A stretch of 64,000 bases of DNA. Origin: Sorex araneus (Eukaryota; Chordata; Mammalia; Eulipotyphla; Soricidae). The DNA lies in NCBI RefSeq assembly GCF_027595985.1, contig NC_073306.1, positions 194,896,000 through 194,959,999 on the forward strand, written 5' to 3'. Below are positions 24,291 through 36,813 of the stretch, in pieces; the first letter of the stretch is position 1; every line of letters begins with the position of its first letter. The position numbers and the translations under genes are program-made. The notes beneath the pieces are model-generated. The model was not told where the DNA came from. It saw only the letters and a program-made list of their open reading frames with translations, and ran no database searches.

Positions 24291-25565
24291 AACAGTAACA
24301 ACACATGAGGAACTGAGACTTAAATTCAAATGATCATTAACAGTTCTGGCTGCAAAGCCAATACCTACATTTCATGTTGGATTTGGGGCTATAGTAAAAA
24401 ACGTTTTTCATTGCATGTTCTTCGATTTAATAGAAAGGGAGCTCAGTGTGATCACAAACCTACTAACTAAAAAATTAACTAGCTACAAATAATCACTATG
24501 AATTAACGCATTGACCAAAAAAAAGAAGCCAACTAACATAAATTGATAATACAAGGGTCATCCTTCTCATAAGAATCATTTTTAGTGTTACTCAAATTTC
24601 TATTTTAACATTATCTTTCATTATCTTAATTTCCTACATGTAATGCAAAAATTACTGTGGTAATATTTTACCACAAATATTACTTTTTATAATTTCAAAC
24701 TTCCAGATGTCTTATTTATATCTCTTTTTTTTTATGTCATAGGACAGTTGGTAGAAATAGAGATATGTAAGAGAACACAAATTTACTACTGAATCCTTCT
24801 TCTTGCTTATAGAGAGTAAGTTTCCAATGGGTCCTTGAGTAATATTTTTTCTGAAAGTGGGAAGGTAGGCAAAATATGTTTGATTAACTCTGCTATAGAA
24901 TAGCAGGACAATGTAAAAGAAACAATACATTCTTTTTGGAGTAATTTATCCAAATATTTACCCAATATTTCAGGTATTTTGAGCTGTTGTATTAATAAAC
25001 AAAGCTATGATTGATTTATAGTGGAAAGGCCAGGGCAGCAAAATGTTTTGCAATGCTTGGAGAGATGTCAAACCTGAAAGATCTGATTCATATCTTGCAT
25101 GACTTTCAAAAGCCCCACAAAATTTTTATGAACTTACATAAAGCACATTGTTTATCTGAACCTGGTATCCAACTCTTTATATTATACAACACAATATAAT
25201 ATTTTGTACATGAACTATTTTAGGCCTGTGTCTTACCTTTTGATCATGATCGCGATATTAATTATTTGTGTGTGTTTTTGTTTGTTAGTTTAAGAATTAC
25301 TGGGCATTGTGAAAAATCATTTACCAAGATGAGTTACTTGTCAATAGCTCACATGTGTATTATTTGCACTTTAGCTGATATTTTCAAATATTTTTGTGAG
25401 GATTTCAGAAACTATGCTAATTCAGACACCATGTTAACGCTAATTCAGATAAAGAGTGTGCAAAGATAGGGCTATATTTTCTTAACAATTTTATGATTTT
25501 AATTTTTTGCATTAATAACAACAAAATGTATTTTATATATTACAATTTGAAATTTCCTGAAATTG
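24291..25565. other. No recognisable feature
   Basis: AT-rich sequence with short accidental frames only. Confidence 0.5.
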
Positions 25566-25757
25566 AGATCAGAGATAGTACAGTGGGTAAGATGCTTGCC
25601 TTTCACACACCTGACCCAGATGCTTGCCTTTCACACACTTGACCCCTGGCTTCCCATATGTTCCCCCAAGCCCACCAGGAGTGATTCCTGAGTACAGAGC
25701 CTAGAGTAACTCCTGAGCACCACCAGGTTTGGCCTAAAATAAAAAACAAAACAAAAG
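25566..25757 (+). mobile_element. SINE, short type, with internal duplication
   Basis: GATGCTTGCCTTTCACACAC occurs twice in tandem (25590 and 25619), where the family has one. Confidence 0.8.
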
Positions 25758-25760
25758 TCC

Positions 25761-25840
25761 TTTGAAATGTGTTCTTTAACACATTTCAAATATATTTTTT
25801 TAGGATGAAAATTTAACAAATTTTCATTTCATCCTAAAAA
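25761..25840. repeat. Two adjacent perfect inverted repeats
   Basis: TTTGAAATGTGTT and AACACATTTCAAA form a 13-bp stem with loop CTTT (25761-25790). TTTTTAGGATGAAA and TTTCATCCTAAAAA form a 14-bp stem (25797-25840). They lie just after the SINE at 25566. A T-rich link joins them. Confidence 0.75.
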
Positions 25841-26599
25841 TTCTTCAATCTTTCTTTTCAATCTTATATTCCCCAAATATCTGCCATAATGTTTCCTAAT
25901 GTTCCTTGGATTGTTTTATTACATTTTCCAATAATCTCTTATTTCCTGTCCACTACCAAAATCTATGGTCTCTGTGGTCCCTTTGCATGACAGTCAAGAC
26001 TGAAGGTACAAATCAACATGTATGTCATGACAGGACTGTTTTCTTAATTATTCTGTCTCATCTCCATCCCATGCAACCTAGGTATGTATTTTGATTCACA
26101 CCTAAAACCAACAACTCACTCACCTAAAAACAACCTCCCACTCATACGATAGGAAATCATATGAGTGGTAGAATATCATACTTCCTCATTTTCTCACTTC
26201 AACAATTTATAATTTGTCTTGACATGTTATCCTTAATGCAATTAGGACTATTTCCTTTTTTCCTCTTATCATATGTAGACAGACCTAGTCTGTTATTACT
26301 TCTCCTAGCACTACTTTTTATTCTAAACTTCACTACACTTCTCTGCTCTTTCATTTTCCTCTACTTCTCGAACAGCATGGTTTTTAACTTTACTTCTAAT
26401 TTCTATCATGAGTAGGTAAAAATATATGACTACTATATTTTGAATCTTTGTGTACTCAAGTTTAAACATATATTGAAATACATTTTATTATATAGTCTCT
26501 ACTTCAGATTACAGAGAACATATTTATAATTAATGCACTTTTAAAATATGTGTTTGTGGGCTATAAAAATGATTTTATTTCAGAAAAGGAAGCATTTAT

Positions 26600-27000
26600 T
26601 ATAGAAAAAAGGAATCGGGCATGAAGCGGGGTAACTGCGAGTTACCCCCACGTCACCCACCTGTCCCTTCTCTCCTGCTCATTGAAGCTCATTCAAGGGA
26701 CCTTGCAATTGGGTTTTTAATTACTCCTGTCTGTGAAGCTCTCGTGCTTGAAATCCCATGGTTCTGTAAGTTCTAGATAGTTTCCTTCACAAGCATCTTC
26801 ACTGCAAGTCGTTCAGTCCCAAAAAATGCCTCAATTCTACTTCCTATCTCCTCAGGAGCTCCACATTGGCCATCCCATCTTGCAGGACCTAAGTGCCAGC
26901 CTTGTCTTGGTTACACCAGTCTCGATGACAATGCATGGGCTGCTGTATCCTACCATCACAATAGCACAATAAAAGACCAGTCCAGACTTTCAGTTGGAGG
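26600..27000 (-). other. Unrecognised block, possible decayed coding sequence
   Basis: This stretch is higher in GC than its surroundings. On the minus strand one frame reads GAPEEIGSRIEAFFGTERLA and on to VKMLVKETI before a stop (TAG). It resumes as NLQNHGISSTRASQTGVIKN, and a neighbouring frame upstream reads VMVGYSSPCIVIETGVTKTR. ATAATAAATG follows on that strand near 26598, like a poly(A) signal. It might be an old processed pseudogene; I do not recognise the parent. Confidence 0.3.
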
Positions 27001-27328
27001 GTGTTTTTATTTTCATTTGAAAAAAATTAAAAATTTCAGTTAAAAATTTAAAAAATTCTGTTTCCCCAGCACTGCAAAGGTATCCCTGGATGCCCCGTTA
27101 TATTGTGGGCTGGAGCACTGAACCATCAGGCCAGCATGTCCACGGCAAATATCACTGAGGGAGGCCCTGCTCCCCCAAATCCCAGTTCTTCCCAGGGTAA
27201 TCCTTATAAATTAAAAAGTTAAACACCATCCTCAGAAAATAGTAAGTCACAAAACTCAACAATATCTAGGCAAACATTCCCTATTGAAAGAATCCTTGCC
27301 TGTGAATCATCAAAATTCCAGCCCTTTA

Positions 27329-27486
27329 ATGGAGCAGTGCTATAGTACAGTGGGTAGGGCGCTTGCCTTGCTTCAGATGACCCAAGATTGATCTCTGACA
27401 CCCATATAGCCCCTGGAGTCCACCAGGATTGATGCCTGAGAGCAGAGTTAGGCGGAAGCCCTAAACTCAGCCAGGTGTAGCTCAAA
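27329..27486 (+). mobile_element. SINE, short type
   Basis: TATAGTACAGTGGGTAGGGCG head part, CCAGGTGTAGCTCAAAAAC end. Confidence 0.8.
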
Positions 27487-27747
27487 AACAAGAAGAAAAA
27501 TAAATTAAAATTTCAACCCACTAAGGCCCCATTTCTCATGTTAGGTAAAGGAGATTGTAGCTGAGGAACTCCATGCATTCCAAGTTCAGAGGCAAGTCCA
27601 TCCCTTTTGTGATCTCAATTTGACTAAGCTAGTCTTTGCCACCTAATATCACAGAGAATTATGTGTTGATTCAGGTTTTGGTCTAGGTCTTTGAGCAAGT
27701 TCTAGAGTGACTATAATTAGTCTGAACGAAGAGAGCGAAGAGAGCGC

Positions 27748-27894
27748 TGGGGGGCTCACACCTGGTGATGCTCAGGGGTTACTCCTGGCTCTGCACTTAG
27801 GATTACCCCTGGCGGTGCTTGGGAAATCATATGGGATGCCAGGGATTGAACTTGAGTTGGGAGCAAGGCAACTTTACCAGCTGTTTCTCCAGCC
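27748..27894 (-). mobile_element. SINE, short type
   Basis: CACACCTGGTGATGCTCAGG to TTTCTCCAGCCC. Confidence 0.85.
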
Positions 27895-28104
27895 CATAAT
27901 TCAATTTTGTTTTATAGTATCATTGTGTCGAGAATCTTATATAAGTCAGTCCAAGAAATGTACCTAAAATTCATAACCCTTTCTGGGAGCTTTGAAAATG
28001 CCTGCCAAGCCCAGGACCCTTCTAATAGATGCTTTAATTATGCATGCTTCACTCCTTTGTAACTCGTACATCAGGACTCGGTTGATTGGATTAGGGATGG
28101 GCCT

Positions 28105-28296
28105 TGTTTTGTTTTTTGTTTTGTTTCCTGTCTTGTTTTGGTGACACACCCGGCAGTGTTCCGGGGTTGCTCCTAACTCTGTATTTAGGGACAACTCCTG
28201 GTGGGCTTCAGGGATGATATGGGATGCCAGGATCAAACCCCTATCAGCCTCGTGCAAGGAAAGCATTTTACCCACTGTACAAATGACTCTGGCCTG
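28105..28296 (-). mobile_element. SINE, short type, old
   Basis: GACACACCCGGCAGTGTTCC at the tail, CCCACTGTACAAATGACTC at the head. Confidence 0.8.
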
Positions 28297-28440
28297 GGGT
28301 TGGTTACTTCTTTTCTGGCCAGCAGGTTCTGATGTGGTCTGATTCAAAAGCTCTGTCCAGTAAATGTCTTCTATATGGAATGCTGACCATTGAATCAGAC
28401 AGTTCCTCTCTTTTAGGAAATTGACACTTGAGGCTGACAA

Positions 28441-29020
28441 AGAGATAGCTGGTAATAACTAGCTCTTTTTGAAGCAGCTCAGCGAACGCCTGTCTCCCTA
28501 CTGGTGCCCGCCTCTAGGTAAGGCTGTAATCCTGCTGAGTCAGGATGCTGCTGGCAGGAGCAAGAACAATTGCAAGGTTTTGGAAGCTCGCCCTTCTCCA
28601 TGAGGCCTGAGAATACCTCTGCATCCATTAATTTTGTTCTTGTAACTTGTCAAGTATGAGTCCCATTACATTGCAAGCTCTGTAAGAGAGAGGAAAGGCA
28701 ATTTAGTCACAGTACCCAGCACAGCGTGGTAAAGAGCACATAGGACTTGAAAGTAAGGCAGGTGCATACAGGTAACATTACAATACCAACCTGTGAATGG
28801 GGTAGTTGTTTCCCAACTTTGCTCCTAGTTACTCTCAGGACAGCTGCTGTCTGACTACTAAATAAGCTAATGCATATCCAATAGTTATATGGATCCAGGA
28901 CATTGGGTCTTTGAGAAAGCGTTCATTAATGTTGCTATTACTGCTTTATGTCAATCATAATGACCATTAGTCATTGCATATCTATAAGAATTATATGAAA
29001 AGGTAGCATGAGCTTCAAAA
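28441..29020. other. No recognisable feature
   Basis: Mixed-composition unique sequence (28460-28640 is the richest in GC). No ORF, splice pattern or repeat was recognised. Confidence 0.45.
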
Positions 29021-29030
29021 TGCTTCTCCA

Positions 29031-29242
29031 GGGAGCTGGAGCACTGGTACAATTGGTAGGACACCTGCCTTGCACACAATAGACCCAAGTTCAGTGTCGG
29101 GCATCCCCTGTGAACCCACAGACATCACCAGGAGTAACTTCTGAGTGCAGATCCAACAGTAACCCCTGAGCATCACCAGATGTGGCCCAAAAAAACATAC
29201 ATACATACATACATACATACATACATACATACATACATAAAT
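29031..29242 (+). mobile_element. SINE, short type, with 10-bp duplication
   Basis: TGCTTCTCCA at 29021-29030 and 29243-29252. The tail is the (CATA)n run. Confidence 0.88.
29195..29242. repeat. (CATA)n microsatellite
   Basis: About eleven CATA units forming the tail of the SINE at 29031. Confidence 0.93.
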
Positions 29243-29869
29243 TGCTTCTCCATATATATACGTAACTGATCTCTTAACTCAATCATGCATACCATAAAAT
29301 TTAAGGTATGCTGACTGATGGTTTACACTCTGCTAATGGTTCATTCCTTTGGATTTCAGAGGAAAAATAAACTACACATTTGTTTCAGTCTATATTTTTC
29401 CACTTTGAGGTAATTACACTCAAAGACAACTACAGACATTACCTGTCTGACAGAGATGTGGATTAAATGAAACATGATTCTTTTTCCCCCAAGTTGGTTT
29501 ATGCCTTTAATCAGAGACTGCCAGCTCATCCAAATCAAATCAGTAAATTTTCTTGCACATGATGTAGTTTAGCTAAGAAATGAGCAAGTAGAAAATATGT
29601 TCCAAAGCAGCATGGTAACACAATGCAGAGCGCTTACACCATAATTTACAACTCCAGGTTCTAGAGCAGTAGAAAAGAATTGCTTCATGCTATTTTCAAA
29701 ATGTAGAGGAATGATAACCAAACTAAAAGTAGTCAAGTGTCAGCCACTCTCAGACAATTCCTGCCAACACCACTGCTGGTTGATTTCATGAATTCATATA
29801 CGTCATATTCAAAGCATGTCAAAGTTTCAAAGTAAAAGGCTATATTTTATAATCCATTCAGGTCCAGTT

Positions 29870-30030
29870 TTCTACCTAGGGACTGACCTAGATTCAAATT
29901 CTAACATGCTGATCAGGTATGTATCTTTGGCAGTTTTGTTAACCTCTCAAAGTTCCAGTGTTCCCATCTCTAAGATAGATACAATAACCCCTCCCTACTT
30001 ATAGCTGCTATAAAGATCATATAAAGTAGC
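29870..30030 (+). mobile_element. MIR relic
   Basis: TTAACCTCTCAAAGTTCCAG ... CCCATCTCTAAGATAGATAC follows the MIR core order (TTAACCTCT ... CTCATCTGTAAAATGGG). Confidence 0.5.
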
Positions 30031-30229
30031 GAAAGGTTGGGAGAGTGTGCGTTCATTGTTTATCACTTAATAGAAATTTAATGATGCCTGAATTTTGCTG
30101 TCTTATTCCATTCAATCTTCTCTCAGCACAAGGCAAGGTCCCATACGTACCTTCAGATACTTCTCAGAAGATAGATCACAGATGACAAGAATGTTCTTTG
30201 ATACAAAGTAGGGGACAAAGGACGTTTCC

Positions 30230-30330
30230 TCTTATATCTTGAACAAACCTTATTATGTGCCAGGCACCAGAGATACAGAATGTAAATGTCCATCCTTGCC
30301 CTCAAAGAGCTGACATCCCAAGCTAAGACA
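30230..30330 (+). mobile_element. L2 relic
   Basis: ATTATGTGCCAGGCACCAGAGATACAGAATG resembles the L2 pattern CTATGTGCCAGGCACTG...GATACA (30253-30283). Confidence 0.5.
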
Positions 30331-30839
30331 CACTAACATTAAATATCATTTCCTAAAGAATAGTAAATAGGCATTATACATCAGATAGCCCAGGTAACTG
30401 AGAGTTTTTGGGAGTGGCCACTGGGTCCACTGAACTCCACTTGGGAGCGCATGCCCCACCAAAAAAAAAAGAAAAAGAAAAAGAAAAGAAAAATCAGTTG
30501 CGTAAAGGGAGTAGGAGAAAGTTTTCAAAGGGACTCTGCTATGGAGTTTTCCCAATCTTGGTCATGAGGACCGTGCCATTTTTGTAGTTGAGCACAGAAA
30601 GAAGTTCCAAGGAGCATCACAACAAATTTGCGGTGCTTCTCAGAAGATGCTTTTGGGAAGAACTGTCCCGTAGTGCCAGGACATGATTTCACCTATCTAG
30701 CTGCTCTGCAGGATGTACGAAGAGACAGAACGGGAGCAACTGGTCTTTCCTGACGTTTTTCTCAAGGAAGCAAATGCTATTTCAACCCTTCTTGATGAGA
30801 AACCTCTACATTAGGAGAGCTGTGGGCTTTGCACCCAGT

Positions 30840-30985
30840 CTAAACAGATGGTCTAGGTCTACTATTTGCCAAATGTTTCCTCGAGCAAGCTGTGAAAGCA
30901 ACTTGCTCCTCATTATCATATCTAAACAATAGGAATCACAACTATACCTGCCTCTTAGGAGATTTGTGAAGCATAGATGTAATGA
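30840..30985 (+). mobile_element. MIR relic
   Basis: GAGCAAGCTGTGAAAGCAAC ... AACAATAGGAATCAC ... CTGCCTCTTAGGAGATTTG keeps the MIR order of blocks. Confidence 0.45.
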
Positions 30986-31011
30986 CATAAGAAAACTACC
31001 ACCTACTTGTG

Positions 31012-31755
31012 CTTCCGGGTTCCACCTTAGCGCAGCAACAGCCCTGGTCTGGAGACACAGCAACGAGTCCCAGAAGACATCACAGAGCCGAAGATCTCTC
31101 TGGACCCCACACTGAGCCAATTTCACCAGGGCACCCCAGATGGAGCAGGTGCAATCTCCCCGCCTACTCCAGATGGAATCCCGGCAACCAAAAGCTTCCA
31201 CAAGCAAGGTTGTGCAGGTTCCAGGACTGAATCTCCATGCCGCATGGCAGTAGAGGTGCTGGGCTGTCCCTTCCCGGCTTCCGCCCACTCATCAGCCTGG
31301 CTGTCACCCCCACAATGTACCTCCGGACTCCACATTAGGGCACCAACAGCCCTGGGCCAGAGACGCCCAACTGACTCCCAAAATGTATTAGTGCCCTACA
31401 GAAATGCCTCTGGAACCCAACCATTTACAATCTAGGATTCCAGAAATACGTGGATGCAGCACCCAGGATATTCAAAAAGAGCGATGGACAATGCTCTAGC
31501 ATCTGCCCCTGGCAGGCAGGCTTGAATGGTGGTGGAAAAATTCGAGCAACGCATAATGCCCAAAAGTAGAGAGATAGTATTGGGGAAATTGACTGCCATG
31601 GAGGCAGGGTGAGGACTGGGAAGGAGGGGAGGATATACTGGGGAAACTGAAGGTGGAAAGTGTGCACTGGTGGAGGGATGGGTGTTTGATCCTTGTACAG
31701 CTGAATCTCGAACATTAAAGCTTTGTAACTATCTCACGGGATTCAATTTAAAAAA
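31012..31755 (+). mobile_element. Composite element: two GC-rich ~308-bp monomers with an L1 3' tail
   Basis: CAACAGCCCTGG with similar surroundings recurs at 31036 and 31344, suggesting two monomers. From 31553 (ATAATGCCCAAAAGTAGAGAG) to the A-run at 31751 it matches the L1 3' UTR at 9851. No ORF1 or ORF2 lies between. The 5' border is uncertain; a MIR relic ends just before. Confidence 0.55.
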
Positions 31756-31800
31756 AAAAGTATGTGGAGTTCATGACCATTTCAATCGAGTTAATCAATG

Positions 31801-32057
31801 TAGCACTGTCGCACTGTCCTCCCGTTGTTCATCGATTTGCTCCAGCAGGCACCAGTAACATCTCCATTGTGAGACTTATTGTTACTGTTTCTTTGGCATA
31901 GTGAATACACCACGGGGAGCTTGCCAGGCTCCACCATGTGGGCGGGATACTTTCCGTAGCTTGCCGGGCTCTCTGAGAGCGACAGAGGAATCAAATCCAC
32001 ATCGGCCACGTGCAAGGCAAACACCCTACCCGCTGTGCTATTGCTCCAGCCCATGGC
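31801..32057 (-). mobile_element. SINE, long type, left arm of an inverted pair
   Basis: TTAATCAAT at 31792-31800 and 32058-32066. Confidence 0.92.
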
Positions 32058-32096
32058 TTAATCAATTGCTGAATAAATAGCAGTACTCCTACATTT

Positions 32097-32358
32097 GGGG
32101 CTGGAGTGATAGTGCAGTGGGTAGGGCGTTTGCCTTGCACGCGGCCAACCCGGGTTCGATTCCTCTGCCCCTCTCGGAGAGCCTGGCAAGCTACCGAGAG
32201 TATCTCACCCACACGGCAGAGCCTGGCAAGCTACCTGTGGCGTATTCGATATGCCAAAAACAGTAACAACAAGTCTCACAATGAGGATGTTACTCATGCC
32301 TGCTCGAGCAAATCAAATCGATGAGCAATGGATGACAGTGATGACAGTGATACAGTGA
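32097..32358 (+). mobile_element. SINE, long type, right arm of an inverted pair
   Basis: TACTCCTACATTT at 32084-32096 and 32359-32371. The purine tract begins right after the second copy. Confidence 0.93.
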
Positions 32359-32371
32359 TACTCCTACATTT

Positions 32372-32900
<529 letters not shown>

Positions 32901-33361
32901 CTACCAAGCATGAAGTAAAAGTAGAATTCTAATATTAAGTTCCTATTAGTATTCCCTTCTGATCCCCTCCTCCATTTTATTCAGTTTTTATTATATCCTG
33001 GAAGGCACAGAATAACCAGGTGAGGAATAAAAACATCCTGCTTGTATAAAGAGCAAATACATTTGCTTCCTCATCTCATCTTCCCCTGTTATTTTACGTG
33101 CAGTGATATAGTCGCTGAGAGGAGAAATGCTGAGACAATAGACTCTTCATCTTTCCAGAATAAGAACTCCTGACTTCTTCCTGAGAGAAGCGGTATTTAT
33201 ATTCAGTTTAATTGCTCAGCATCCTAACTTTTTGCATCAACCAAAAATTATCTTTTCTATGTAAAATTCAGTAAAATCCTCTAAAATTATTATCCCTGAG
33301 ATTCATGATCAGGAATTTTTTTCGTACTCTCTAGCCCAACATTTCCTTTATCCACTGATCA

Positions 33362-33508
33362 GAGGCCGGGAAACAATACAGAATCTTGCATGCAGCTGAC
33401 CTGGCTTTGATGTCTGTAGCCACTATGGTCCCCCAAGCACCACCGTGAGTGATCCCTGAGCACAAGCCAGGAGTAAGCCCCGAGCGCTGCTGAGTTTGGC
33501 CCAACCCC
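33362..33508 (+). mobile_element. SINE, short type, old
   Basis: TTGCATGCAGCTGACCTGG, GAGCACAAGCCAGGAGTAAG. Confidence 0.75.
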
Positions 33509-33969
33509 CACTCCCCTGTCAAAGAGTCATTATTGTACAATAATTACTATAATTCAAATTTTGCCAAATGTATTTGGCCTACCACGCTCTTTTCAGAAAA
33601 AAAAAAATCACTCAGCAGCCTCCAGAAATCCACCTTCTTCATTTTCTTTTTTCCTCCCCCCCCCCCCCAACTACGTAACGCTCAGGGGCCAAGAGCTACT
33701 TCCAGCTATACTGAGACAGCTGGTGATTCTCTGCTCAGACCTAAGGACGCAACGCTGCCTAAGGAACCACCACGGGGAGCGCAGGTGGGAGGAGGGGCGT
33801 GCTAGGGATCACCAGAGACACGCCAGATGCTTGGCGGGAGTGGAGGGAGGGAGGGGCCGTCTCCAACGCCCAGTGATACTTGGCAGAGTACATCGTGCCT
33901 GGGGTCTAACTCATGCTAGACATGCTTGTTGTTCTATCACCTGCCCCTGGAAATCTCCCTTCTTTAAGT

Positions 33970-34213
33970 AACTGTCACTGTCATCCCGTTGCTCATCGAT
34001 TTGTTTGAGCGGGCACCAGTAACGTCTCTCATTGAGAGACTTATTGTTACTGTTTTTGGCATATCCAATACGCACGGGGAGCTTACCAGGCTCTGCTGCT
34101 AGGGCTCAATACTCTCGGTGGCTTGCCGGGCTCTTCGAGAGGGGTGGAGGAATCGAACTCAGGTCAGTTGCTTGAAGGACGAATGCCCAACCGCTGTGCT
34201 ATCGATCCAGAAC
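33970..34213 (-). mobile_element. SINE, long type
   Basis: ACTGTCACTGTCATCCCGTTG to GCTATCGATCCAG. It forms a second inverted pair with the copy at 34427. Confidence 0.9.
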
Positions 34214-34426
34214 CCTCCCCCCACCATTTGCACCCCCAAATCATTACTATTTCCTGGATTCTTCCAACCCCCTCCAAAAGGTATTATGGCTCACTTTAGG
34301 AAACACAGCTATAGCCTAAGTCTAAAGATAGTTGAAAGATACTTCCAGTGATGAAATTAGATCAGAAAGAAGGAATCAAAAGAAAAGTCAGCTTTACCGT
34401 GCATCATTTAACCACTAGTACCTGAT

Positions 34427-34669
34427 TGGACTGGAGATAGCACAGCGGTTAAGTCGTTTGCCTTGCACGCAGCTAACCCAGGTTTGAATTCTCCATTCCT
34501 CTCATAGAGCCCAGCAAGCTACCGAAAGCATCCAGCCAGCATGACTGAACCTGGCAAGCTACCCGGGGTGTATTTGAATGCCAAAAGCAGAAACAAGTCT
34601 CACAATGGAGACGTTACTGGTGCCCGCTCAAGAAAATCCATGAACAATGGGATGACAGTGTTACAGTGC
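34427..34669 (+). mobile_element. SINE, long type
   Basis: TACCTGAT flanks it (34419-34426 and 34670-34677). Confidence 0.88.
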
Positions 34670-34855
34670 TACCTGATGGTTGGACTTTTCACAAAAAGTT
34701 ATTTCATATAAGTTTTCAGATAAATACATTTATAAATTACCAAATTACTTCAACTTAGGGAAAGAGGGAGTTCTAGACAGCCAAAAATAAATTAGAAACT
34801 TGGGGTGAAAATTTACATCCCTGTGTAAAACACAAAAATAAAAGAAAGGCGTGGG

Positions 34856-35888
34856 TGAGGGAAGGGACGGAGCCAAGATGGTTGGTCTCACAGCAGTTTA
34901 TTCCAAACTTCTTTCTCCATTTTCCTCTGATTCTCCTCCTGCTACTTCCTCCCCCATCCTACTTCATTCTCTCTCTCTCTGCATCTCCCCTGGAACTCCC
35001 CCCAGCCCGCTCATACAGCTACCTTAAATCTCCCGCATCCACTCTGGATGCGGCAGGCCGAGGCTTATGCGTAGGTGTGGTTACAGTCAATAGGGGGTAA
35101 AGTTCTATCCCTTAGGGGAATGCTTTCACTAGGACAGAATCTCTCTCAGCGGGACATCCGCCCAAGAGCGGAATCCCATGGGTGTGTTTCTCCTCTCTTA
35201 TAAGTATTCATATTATAAATCATTTTGTAAGGACATAGCAAGAGACGCATTAAGCTTATAGAATTGCTCTCCGGGGGTCACCTCGATCTCAGACTACAGC
35301 GCTCAGGCCAGATTAGTCTTTCCTAGCCCTAGCAGGGCCTAGTCTCGTCGTTGCTTTTGGATCATGACATGATAAGCCCAAGACCAAGCTCTTAACATAT
35401 AGTTAAGAATTTGGCACTTTGGCCAGGCCCATCTCGATGCCAGGGTAGCACATAACTCACCGCTTGCCCTGGGTCCATCTCGTCCCCCGTTGGGACCCTG
35501 ATTTTGAGGGTGCTAGGAAGTAAGGGCAGCTGAGGCTTAAGTCAAGAAAGCAGATGCCCAGGAGTGAATAATATTTGAAGCCAATTAAATCCCATGTTAC
35601 CAAAGCATATTAATAAATGTCTTTCTTTGTCCATACAAAAAGGATATTGTTTTAAGGTAAACTATCCAAAAGACATAAGAGAGGAGAAAGACAATATTAA
35701 CTTACAAGTACACTTGTCCTAGCAAGGTCTGACCTTACAAATTAACAGAGTTTGATTAGAGGAAGAGCAGATAAACTGGTAGAAGTGGTTACAGATAAAC
35801 AAAGGAATGTGAGCACTTTGATGGGTGTGACTGATAAACCTAAGCTCCTAGTGGCAAGGGGGAAAGGACAAACCAATGATATCCAACA
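34856..35888 (-). mobile_element. Solo LTR, related family, minus strand
   Basis: The complement begins TGTTGGATATCATTGG and then matches the 21754 copy through the AGGAGCTTAGGTTTATC, TTACTTCCTAGCACC and GGTCCCAAC blocks. The poly(A) signal reads GGAATAAAC on the minus strand (34898-34905 region). Borders are approximate. Confidence 0.65.
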
Positions 35889-36344
35889 CATCCCTATCAG
35901 AGAAAAGAAAGGGCTACCAGAGTTCATCTCTGTCTCTCCCATTCTTTCTTTCTTTTTTTAAAATTTTTTTCTCCCATTGTTTCTAAGTACCAACATTACT
36001 AGATCAAAATAGGGTGATCCAGAGGAGACATAGAACAGTAAAAGTCAGGGATTGAACTCCAGGGGTACATATATGAAATGCATGGGCTCTACTAATAAAA
36101 TATATCCCTGACTTAAAATTAAAATTTTAATCATAAAAAATTAAACATTCTGTACTATTGGGGGTATCTAGCAGCATCTCTGACTTCTACTTAGTAAATT
36201 CCTGTGGCAAATCCTTCTTCACCCAATCCCTACAAGTAAATTAAGACAATTTTACCCCCTAAGTACCCAGATATTTATAAATATTCCCTCTAGGGGAAAA
36301 AAGGTCACAAAATTATTCCTGAGAATCAGAGCTCTGTAGTATTG

Positions 36345-36488
36345 TGTTGCTTCGTGTGAGGGCCACACTAGGCAATGCTCAGTGGTTACTCCTGGTTTGG
36401 TGCTCAGACCATGTGGCACTAGGGACTGAGCCTGGGCCTATCATACGCAGATCATTTGTTCCAGTCCTTTGAGCTATCTTCCATCTCA
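36345..36488 (-). mobile_element. SINE, short type, old
   Basis: GGCCACACTAGGCAATGCTCAG at the tail side. Confidence 0.75.
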
Positions 36489-36644
36489 TCTATAGTATTA
36501 CATATATATGTATTTTTATTATAATCTTGGTAATTGATTATAGTAATGTTAGCATTTATTTTAAAAATAAATCCATTTGGGATTATACCTTTTGATTTGA
36601 TGTGTTATTTAATCAAATTACTTTTATAAATATATCTCATTAAC

Positions 36645-36813
36645 TGTTTTTTGGGTCACTCATGGAAATGCTCGGGATTACTCCTGGTTCTGTACTCAGG
36701 AATTACTCCTGTTGATGCTCAGGGGGTAATGTTGAATGCCAAGAATTGTGCATCAGTTGGCCACAGGCAAGGCAAGTATTATCTGTCATGACACTGTACT
36801 ATTACTCCAGCCC
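36645..36813 (-). mobile_element. SINE, short type
   Basis: TGGGTCACTCATGGAAATGC to TATTACTCCAGCCC; flanks CATTAACTG / CAATAACTG. Confidence 0.85.

Noticed and set aside
27964-28440. 158-codon minus-strand frame
   Set aside because: It runs through an old SINE (28105-28296) and has no recognisable domain.
29195-29242. Direct repeats considered as a possible CRISPR array
   Set aside because: They are a simple CATA microsatellite at a SINE tail; no spacers exist.
30806-31335. 160-codon minus-strand frame and its partners
   Set aside because: The sequence is the GC-rich head of a repeat element, and the frames carry no domain.
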